Shown: one piece after another, positions 58,923 to 64,000 of the stretch
How positions within the stretch are numbered: the stretch's first letter is position 1
Layout of the letters: each line of letters begins with the position of its first letter
Assembly: GCF_001039275.2 (NCBI RefSeq)
Contig: NZ_CP030117.1
Location: 1,137,501-1,201,500, forward strand
DNA from: Brevibacillus brevis
GTDB taxonomy: Bacteria; Bacillota; Bacilli; Brevibacillales; Brevibacillaceae
Length of the DNA stretch: 64,000 bases
Direction: 5' to 3'
Notes under the pieces: generated by a model
The model's input: only the letters and a program-made list of their open reading frames with translations
Databases searched by the model: none
Told to the model about the DNA's origin: nothing
Position numbers and translations under genes: made by a program

Positions 58923-59720
58923 TTAAGGTAGGAGGATTCTCTTTGCTTGTGTATACACGTTCATTTTGTCATTGCGGATAAATCCGACTGCGGTGAGCTT
59001 CAGTTCATCTGCCAATTGCAGGGCGAGATCAGTTGGAGCGGACTTGGACAAAATGATGCCAGCGCCAATTTTGGCAGCCTTGAGCAGCACTTCAGATGAG
59101 ATGCGTCCACTGAATACAAGAATTTTGTCCGTGGTGGAAATGTTATCTCGCAAGCATTTCCCGTAGATCTTGTCGAGAGCATTGTGACGTCCGATGTCGG
59201 AGTACTGAAGCAAAATTTCATCCGGTGTACAGAGGGCTGCATTGTGGACGCCACCTGTTTGGCGGTGGATATCAGACGACGCTTGCAATTCTTTCATCAG
59301 GCGCATGCATTGAGCGGGAGTGACAGTTGTTGTGCTTTCAACGGGCTTTGCTGTGCGCGCATCGCTAAAAAAGTAAAAGGATTGTCTGCTTTTTCCGCAG
59401 CAGGAAGTAATTCTGCGTTTGGAGTAAAAGCTCTGCGACAAAATCGTTTCTTTATGTAAATCAACGTAAGCAAACCCTTGGGCCTCATTAAGCGTAAGCT
59501 GTTTGATTTCCGAGTAGCTCTTGATGACACCCTCGGCTGCGAGAAACCCAATGACCATTTCTTCCAGGTCGGCTGGAGTACATACGATTGTAGCGAATTC
59601 CTCATCATTAAGGAAAATCGTGAGGGGGTATTCGGTAACGATTTCGTCGTCTTCCCAGCCATGTTGGTCAGCCGTAATTTTCAACACGGGCAATCGGGTG
59701 GTGATGGTTAGTTCGGACAT
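58923..59720 (-). CDS. fdhD: Formate dehydrogenase accessory sulfurtransferase
   Basis: A 265-residue FdhD that moves sulfur from a cysteine desulfurase onto the molybdenum cofactor before its insertion into formate dehydrogenase. The reactive Cys pair is in RITSCCGKSRQ; typical segments are TEYPLTIFLNDEEFATIVCT, RQTGGVHNAALC and YSDIGRHNALDKIYG. It is divergent from the OFA carrier and serves the FdhF-like enzyme encoded 2.3 kb away. Confidence 0.93.
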   Translation of the reverse strand: MSELTITTRLPVLKITADQHGWEDDEIVTEYPLTIFLNDEEFATIVCTPADLEEMVIGFLAAEGVIKSYSEIKQLTLNEAQGFAYVDLHKETILSQSFYSKRRITSCCGKSRQSFYFFSDARTAKPVESTTTVTPAQCMRLMKELQASSDIHRQTGGVHNAALCTPDEILLQYSDIGRHNALDKIYGKCLRDNISTTDKILVFSGRISSEVLLKAAKIGAGIILSKSAPTDLALQLADELKLTAVGFIRNDKMNVYTQAKRILLP

Positions 59721-59778
59721 ACGGGCCTCCTTTTTGTCGAATTCATGAAGGTTTCATGGCTATTTTGTGAGGAAAATA

Positions 59779-59811
59779 TTGTCGAGTGAACGCTTACATG
59801 GTAGTATACTA
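59779..59811 (+). promoter_or_regulatory. Likely promoter of the OFA carrier, with palindrome at -10
   Basis: TTGTCG (59779-59784) and TAGTAT (59802-59807) are 17 nt apart. The -10 lies inside the perfect palindrome TAGTATACTA (59802-59811), which could be a repressor site. The leader from here to the start codon is about 300 nt. Confidence 0.45.
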
Positions 59812-59878
59812 TGTGAGATGAAAAGTGTCATAAAATTTTCGTCTTTTCATGTATTCATAGCGTAAGGACAGATTGACA

Positions 59879-60061
59879 CGGAGCAGCGACCCTGCCACCG
59901 ATTATTTTGTAGCCTTGCAGCGAATTACATAGTGAACACAATGCTTGTTGATGCTGATGTAGCGTTCCTGCTGATGATTAACTGCTGTGTTTCATCGTAG
60001 CCCTCGTTTCCATTTGTGGAGACCTGGGTGAGTCGGTGAAATCAGCAGTTTTTCTTTTTTT
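59879..60061 (+). promoter_or_regulatory. Dual-hairpin leader (L1) upstream of the OFA carrier
   Basis: Hairpin P1 (59879-59900) is GCAG-CGACC-CTGC with an outer CGG/CCG. Hairpin P2 (59959-59971) is GTAG-CGTTC-CTGC. Both have the apex AGCGNNCCTG. The 3' arm of P2 is also the start of the terminator arm CTGCTGAT (59968-59975), which pairs with ATCAGCAG (60041-60048) before a TTTTTC-TTTTTTT run. P2 and terminator are therefore mutually exclusive. The same design is found at 61816-61972. Confidence 0.55.
59968..60061 (+). terminator. Leader terminator upstream of the OFA carrier
   Basis: CTGCTGAT and an inner TTTCATCG pair with CGGTGAAATCAGCAG, and a long T-run follows (60049-60061). The start codon is about 60 nt further on. 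Confidence 0.6.
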
Positions 60062-60121
60062 CGAGAAGGCTGCTGATGGATCCACAGCATGCTAGAGACC
60101 ATTGCGAAGGAGATGAATGAT

Positions 60122-61396
60122 TTGGAACAAAAAGTGAAAAACCGCTGGCTCATTGCGTTGGCTGCGGTAGGCATCCACATCTCGATTGGATCGGTATACG
60201 CATGGAGTGTATTCACCAAGCCAATTACCGAGCAGTTCGGCTGGGACTTGCCAGACGTTCAATTTACGTTTAGTATTGCGATCTTGTTCTTGGGGCTGTC
60301 TGCTGCCTTCCTCGGTCATTATGTAGAAAAGCATGGCCCACGCAAAGCTGGCATTCTCGCATCTATCTTTTTTGGAGTAGGAACTGTCGGGGCTGGCTTG
60401 GCGATTCAATTGAGCAGTTTGCCTCTCTTGTACTTGTGTTATGGGGTACTTGGCGGTATTGGTCTTGGTGTAGGGTATATTACGCCCGTATCGACGTTGG
60501 TCAAATGGTTTCCGGATCGCCGAGGTTTAGCAACAGGTCTTGCGATTATGGGCTTCGGCTTTGCTTCCATGATTGCCAGTCCAATTATGAACGCCTTGAT
60601 TGCAAATGTAGGAATTGCGAACACCTTTTATATTTTGGGCATTATTTATTTCGTTGTAATGTTGGCCTCGGCTCAATATTTGGCTCCACCTCCAAAAGGT
60701 TGGGTACCGGCTGGATTTTCCGCTGAGGGAACAGCTGGCAGCAAGCAAATCAAAAAGGATTTGTGCCAATTAACTGCCAACGAAGCGATCAAGACACGCC
60801 GTTTTTACTGGCTGTGGTTGATGCTTTTTATCAACGTGACATGTGGAATCGCCGTTATTTCGGTAGCATCGCCGATGGCGCAAGAAATGGTGGGCATGTC
60901 TGTCGGAACAGCAGCTCTGATGGTAGGGCTAAACGGTTTGTTCAACGGTGGTGGACGAATCGGATGGGCGTCTCTGTCTGATTTCATTGGACGACCAAAT
61001 ACGTACACAGCTTTCTTTGCCATCCAAATGGTATTGTTCTTCCTGTTACCGAATATGTCCAATCCAATCCTGTTCATGGTCGCGATGTTTATCATTATGA
61101 CCTGTTACGGTGGTGGCTTTGCATCCATTCCGGCTTACATTGGTGACTTGTTTGGAACGAAGCAATTGGGCGCGATTCACGGCTACATTTTGACGGCATG
61201 GGCTGCTGCCGGCTTGGCAGGACCGATCTTTGCAGCATGGGTTCGCAAGACGACAGATAGCTATACCGGAACCATGAGTGTTTTCGCAGGGATGTTCGTT
61301 GTCGCTCTCGTGATCTCGCTATTAGTCCGCCTGGATATCAAAAAACTAAAGGAAGAAGCCAAACAAAGAGAAAAGTCTGTTGAATTGGCTAGTTAA
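60122..61396 (+). CDS. OFA-family MFS transporter (oxalate/formate antiporter-like)
   Basis: A carrier of about 424 residues with twelve spans, of the oxalate/formate antiporter branch of the major facilitator superfamily. It has NRWLIALAAVGIHISIGSVY, WSVFTKPI, LGVGYITPVSTLVKWFPDRRG with its conserved loop, and IGWASLSDFIGRPNTY. The formate genes around it suggest formate exchange. The start is uncertain: TTG at 60122 is 9 nt behind AAGGAG, ATG at 60113 touches that site, and ATG at 60089 has none. It is expressed behind leader L1. Confidence 0.87.
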   Translation: MEQKVKNRWLIALAAVGIHISIGSVYAWSVFTKPITEQFGWDLPDVQFTFSIAILFLGLSAAFLGHYVEKHGPRKAGILASIFFGVGTVGAGLAIQLSSLPLLYLCYGVLGGIGLGVGYITPVSTLVKWFPDRRGLATGLAIMGFGFASMIASPIMNALIANVGIANTFYILGIIYFVVMLASAQYLAPPPKGWVPAGFSAEGTAGSKQIKKDLCQLTANEAIKTRRFYWLWLMLFINVTCGIAVISVASPMAQEMVGMSVGTAALMVGLNGLFNGGGRIGWASLSDFIGRPNTYTAFFAIQMVLFFLLPNMSNPILFMVAMFIIMTCYGGGFASIPAYIGDLFGTKQLGAIHGYILTAWAAAGLAGPIFAAWVRKTTDSYTGTMSVFAGMFVVALVISLLVRLDIKKLKEEAKQREKSVELAS

Positions 61397-61449
61397 TCAA
61401 TGGTAAAGTTTAAGTAGAGAATGATTTGAAGTAAAGGTGATTTTCCTCG

Positions 61450-61815
61450 ATGAATAAGTTCGAAGCAGAATTCAGTAATTTGGTCAGGGCTTTCCGAAAG
61501 CGCCATATGGGAAAGGGACCTAGCAAGATCAGCACCACGTTCTGCAAGAACTGGGCGATTTGCGAGATGGAAGGCAACCTTTCTCCGGTGGAAAAGTTCA
61601 TCGCCACTTCGGAAGACGGAAAGCAGACATTACGAGCTGCCCGAACCGAAATGGTCAAAGAGATCTATCGGAAACACCAGCCAGTTGACATGGAAGCGTT
61701 TCTTGGAGCAAAACTCGTTGATCTATTCGTCGATATTGACATTGAACGGGATTTTGGAATGTCGATCTTTGTTTTTGATCAAGACATCGAAAAAAGAATG
61801 AAAAACGAACCGTAA
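61450..61815 (+). CDS. DUF2294-family protein
   Basis: A 121-residue alpha/beta protein. Family-like stretches are ISTTFCKNWAICEMEGNLSP, VEKFIATSEDGKQTL and LVDLFVDIDIERDFGMSIFV. Members of DUF2294 are often next to formate dehydrogenase or transporter genes in bacilli, as here, but their role is unknown. It starts 53 nt after the carrier, without a terminator between, and ends directly before leader L2. Confidence 0.75.
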   Translation: MNKFEAEFSNLVRAFRKRHMGKGPSKISTTFCKNWAICEMEGNLSPVEKFIATSEDGKQTLRAARTEMVKEIYRKHQPVDMEAFLGAKLVDLFVDIDIERDFGMSIFVFDQDIEKRMKNEP

Positions 61816-61972
61816 GTCTAAACGAAGCAGCGTTCCTGTTCACCGGCTTAGACGTAACGGAATTCGCAAAAGCAAACACGAAGTTGAGACTAGGTAGCGA
61901 ACCTGCCGTAGACAACCACCGTGAACACGCTCTTTTCCTATAGGACAAGGGACGGTTTCATGGTGGTTTTTT
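61816..61972 (+). promoter_or_regulatory. Dual-hairpin leader (L2) upstream of the FdhF-like gene
   Basis: Hairpin P1 is framed by GTCTAA (61816-61821) and TTAGAC (61848-61853) and has an apex GAAGCAG-CGTTC-CTGTTC (61824-61841). Hairpin P2 is GGTAG-CGAAC-CTGCC (61893-61907) over a lower stem GTTG/CAAC (61883-61886, 61913-61916). The terminator arm AACCACCGTGAA (61914-61925) shares AAC with that lower stem and pairs with TTCATGGTGGTT (61957-61968) before TTTTTT. The apex AGCGNNCCTG is the one seen twice in L1. Confidence 0.6.
61914..61972 (+). terminator. Leader terminator upstream of the FdhF-like gene
   Basis: AACCACCGTGAA pairs with TTCATGGTGGTT (12 bp with one G-U) and is followed by TTTTTTC, 38 nt before the start codon. 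Confidence 0.8.
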
Positions 61973-62009
61973 CGTCTCAATGGAGTTTATTAGAGGGGAG
62001 ACAAAAGAA

Positions 62010-64000
62010 ATGGGCAAGACCAAGCATGGCGGACCAATTAAGCTGGATACTTCGTGGAAGCCTTCCTTATGGGCTTCACTGATGCCGATGGGACTCGGAA
62101 AAATCAAACCGCATCACATTCGCGATACGATGAAGGTGGCCTATGACAATCGCGATAATTTGGGTTATGCCTATCGCATTTTGACGCAAGGGGTATGTGA
62201 TGGCTGCGCTCTCGGCGTATCCGGTCTCTACGATCAGACGTTGACTGGTCCGCATTTGTGCACTACACGACTGAACGTACTGCGCCTCAATACCATGCCT
62301 GCCATGGATGCCAAATGGTTTGAAGACGTGAATGCCCTGCGTAAGCTGTCTAGCGAAGAATTACGCAAGCTGGGAAGAATTCCGTATCCGCTTTCAAGAA
62401 AGCCAGGCGAAAACAAGTTCACCCGCATTAGCTGGGATGAAGCGTTAAACCGTATCGCGAGAAAAATCAAAAACATCAGCCCGAAACAGTTGGCCTTTTT
62501 CTTGACCGCTCGTGGGATTACCAACGAGGTATATTACACGGCAGCTAAAATGGCTCGTTTCCTCGGAACCAACAACATCGACAACGCATCGCGTATTTGT
62601 CACTCACCGAGTAAGACAGCATTGAAGCGTTCGGTTGGAATTGGTGCATCGAGCTGTAACTATCAGGATTGGATCGGTACCGATGTGCTCGTATTCTGGG
62701 GCTCTGTACCAGGTAACAACCAGCCTGTATCGACGAAATACATGTATGCTGCGAAAAAAGCAGGAACGAAAATCATCCTGATCAACCCGTACAAAGAGCC
62801 AGCGATGGAGAAGTACTGGATTCCATCTGTACCGGATAGTGCTTTGTTCGGAACGAAGATTGCGGATGATTTCTACCAAGTGAACATTGGCGGCGACATT
62901 GCATTCATGAACGGCGTGATGAAGATTTGGTTCGAGATGGAGGAAGCCAAGCCAGGCTCTGCGATCAACCATGAATTCATCAAGGAGCACGCGAACGGAA
63001 TCGAAGAGCTGCGCAAGCATGTGATGAATGAATCGTGGGAGAAAATCGTAGAATCCTCCGGTCTCAGCCGCGAGCGTATCAAAGAATTCGCGCAACTGCT
63101 CGCCAACTCCAAAAATGGTGTATTCGTATGGAGTATGGGTCTGACCCAGCACAAATTCGGTACGGACAATATTTCTCAAGTAGCCAATCTGGCCATCCTT
63201 CGTGGGTTCTTGGGTCGCAAGCACACTGGTCTCATGCCGATTCGCGGACACTCCGGCGTACAGGGCTCCGGTGAAATGGGTGCTGATCCGTTCAGCTTGC
63301 CAGGTGGAGATTTTGAAGAAAAATCCTGGAACCGCATTGAAAAAATTTGGAATTTCCCAATCCCGAAATGGCAAGGAGATATCGTCGGTATTTCTTTGGA
63401 GAATGCCGTGTTGCCAGATGGGCATGAGCGCAAGACCAGATTGTTCTATACGAGTGGCGGCAACTTCCTGGAGACGATGCCAGATCCGGACTTCATGCAA
63501 AAATGCTTGGAGAGCATAGAAGTGCGTGTACATCAGGACATCATTTTCAATACATCTACGTTGGTGGACGCGAAGGAAGAAGTAATCGTACTGCCAGCGA
63601 TGACTCGATACGAGCAGCCGGGTGGCGGTACTTCGACTAGTACAGAACGTATGGTCTACTTCAGTGCCGAAGTGGAAGGGCCACGTATTGAAGAAGCGCG
63701 TTCGGAATGGGAGATTTACGTAGATCTGGCGGCACGGGTAAATCCAGAGAAAAAGCATCTGATGCACTTCTCAAGCGCAGCTGAAATTCGCGCAGAGATT
63801 GCCCAGGCGAATCCGAACTACGATGGTATCCAGCATCTGAAAAACCGCGGAGATGTTTTCCAATGGGGCGGGGCATGGTTGTGTGAAGGCGGCGTATGCC
63901 CGACACAAGATGGCCGAGCGAATCTGATTCCGATTGAAATTCCCGATTTGAACAAGCCAGAGGGACACTTCTATGTAACGACTCGTCGCGGTAAGCAGTT
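62010..64000 (+). CDS. FdhF/YdeP-family molybdopterin oxidoreductase (truncated by window end)
   Basis: The frame runs 663 codons to the window end without a stop. It resembles the FdhF/YdeP branch of formate-dehydrogenase-like molybdopterin oxidoreductases. The N-terminal Cys motif GVCDGCALGVSGL would bind an iron-sulfur cluster. The Mo-ligand site is NASRICHSPSKTALKRSVG, with Cys where E. coli FdhF has selenocysteine. MGD contacts include VFWGSVPGNNQPVSTKYM and MPIRGHSGVQGSGEMGADP. The ATG at 62010 follows GAGGGGAG. Nearby mobA, fdhD and the OFA carrier fit a role in formate oxidation, although some YdeP members serve acid or redox stress. Confidence 0.88.
   Translation, partial: MGKTKHGGPIKLDTSWKPSLWASLMPMGLGKIKPHHIRDTMKVAYDNRDNLGYAYRILTQGVCDGCALGVSGLYDQTLTGPHLCTTRLNVLRLNTMPAMDAKWFEDVNALRKLSSEELRKLGRIPYPLSRKPGENKFTRISWDEALNRIARKIKNISPKQLAFFLTARGITNEVYYTAAKMARFLGTNNIDNASRICHSPSKTALKRSVGIGASSCNYQDWIGTDVLVFWGSVPGNNQPVSTKYMYAAKKAGTKIILINPYKEPAMEKYWIPSVPDSALFGTKIADDFYQVNIGGDIAFMNGVMKIWFEMEEAKPGSAINHEFIKEHANGIEELRKHVMNESWEKIVESSGLSRERIKEFAQLLANSKNGVFVWSMGLTQHKFGTDNISQVANLAILRGFLGRKHTGLMPIRGHSGVQGSGEMGADPFSLPGGDFEEKSWNRIEKIWNFPIPKWQGDIVGISLENAVLPDGHERKTRLFYTSGGNFLETMPDPDFMQKCLESIEVRVHQDIIFNTSTLVDAKEEVIVLPAMTRYEQPGGGTSTSTERMVYFSAEVEGPRIEEARSEWEIYVDLAARVNPEKKHLMHFSSAAEIRAEIAQANPNYDGIQHLKNRGDVFQWGGAWLCEGGVCPTQDGRANLIPIEIPDLNKPEGHFYVTTRRGKQ

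Noticed and set aside
59879-61972. ANTAR-protein target sites
   Set aside because: The dual-hairpin layout is similar, but closing a hexaloop AGCGNN would need a C-C pair, so the known ANTAR loop (A1, G4) is not formed.
62604-63767. A 387-codon open frame antisense to the FdhF-like gene
   Set aside because: The plus-strand frame shows molybdopterin-oxidoreductase motifs throughout; the antisense translation is rich in His, Arg and Cys without any motif.

Overview
The window reads as chromosomal DNA of a low-GC, endospore-forming Gram-positive bacterium, most likely Brevibacillus or a close Paenibacillaceae relative. The genus is inferred from gene content and style, not from a search. Supporting signs are AGGAGG-type ribosome binding sites with frequent GTG/TTG starts, sporulation genes (prkA, yhbH, a GerPA/GerPF-like gene), a Rok-like protein, and Firmicute leader RNAs (T-box, L-box, GEMM-I). 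Nearly all of it is ordinary core and accessory chromosome. No insertion sequence, CRISPR array or phage structural gene was seen. A small phage-derived control/holin module lies at 49.6-51.6 kb.

Layout. 1-0.5 kb: five tRNA genes (His, Gln, Gly, Cys, Leu). 0.55-8 kb: nucleobase permease, B3/B4 protein, rnhA-queG-ogt, a secreted amidase, a haem-type membrane protein, trmL and a HAD phosphatase. 8-13 kb: a repetitive Lys/Ala secreted protein, small membrane proteins, prkA-yhbH. 13-16 kb: GMC oxidoreductase and an alpha/beta hydrolase. 16-18.6 kb: a chemoreceptor operon behind a c-di-GMP-I riboswitch. 19-25 kb: peroxiredoxin, two AlkD/AlkC-like genes, a Crp regulator and an amino-acid ABC transporter. 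25-32 kb: LysR, two SDR enzymes, a GerP-like gene, an FMN alpha-hydroxy-acid oxidase and a PAS-GGDEF-EAL protein. 33-35 kb: an NAD unit nrtR-pncA-nadD with an operator-like palindrome in its promoter spacer. 35.2-38.4 kb: yceI divergent from a two-component system, with two oppositely oriented arrays of 11-bp repeats between them. 38.4-40.5 kb: a T-box (probable Ala specifier) ahead of an Lrp regulator and aminotransferase (alaR-alaT type), followed by a 275-bp nested inverted repeat. 40.8-47.7 kb: APH(6)-like kinase, a TolC-like protein with a Fur box, and lysP under a lysine riboswitch. 47.7-53.7 kb: IMPase with a broken upstream gene, the SOS-box XRE/ImmA/S24-like/BhlA module, a kinase and a BtrH-like protein. 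53.9-57.5 kb: a DAACS symporter, duplicated PPC-domain exoproteins, Rok-like, Dps. 57.5-64 kb: a molybdenum/formate region with mobA, a Cys/His-repeat protein, fdhD, an OFA-type MFS carrier, DUF2294 and a truncated FdhF/YdeP oxidoreductase.

The strongest candidate for something undescribed is in the formate region. The leaders of the OFA carrier and of the FdhF-like gene each carry two hairpins with the same AGCGNNCCTG apex, about 60 nt apart. In both, the 3' side of the second hairpin is shared with the 5' arm of an intrinsic terminator. That geometry suggests regulated termination (a riboswitch or a dual-hairpin antiterminator) tying formate transport and oxidation to one signal. Other notable signals are the mirror-image 11-bp repeat arrays at 36 kb, the SOS-box/GTACAA-operator module at 50.6-51.5 kb, the nested inverted repeat at 40.5 kb, and a 13-residue Cys/His repeat protein.
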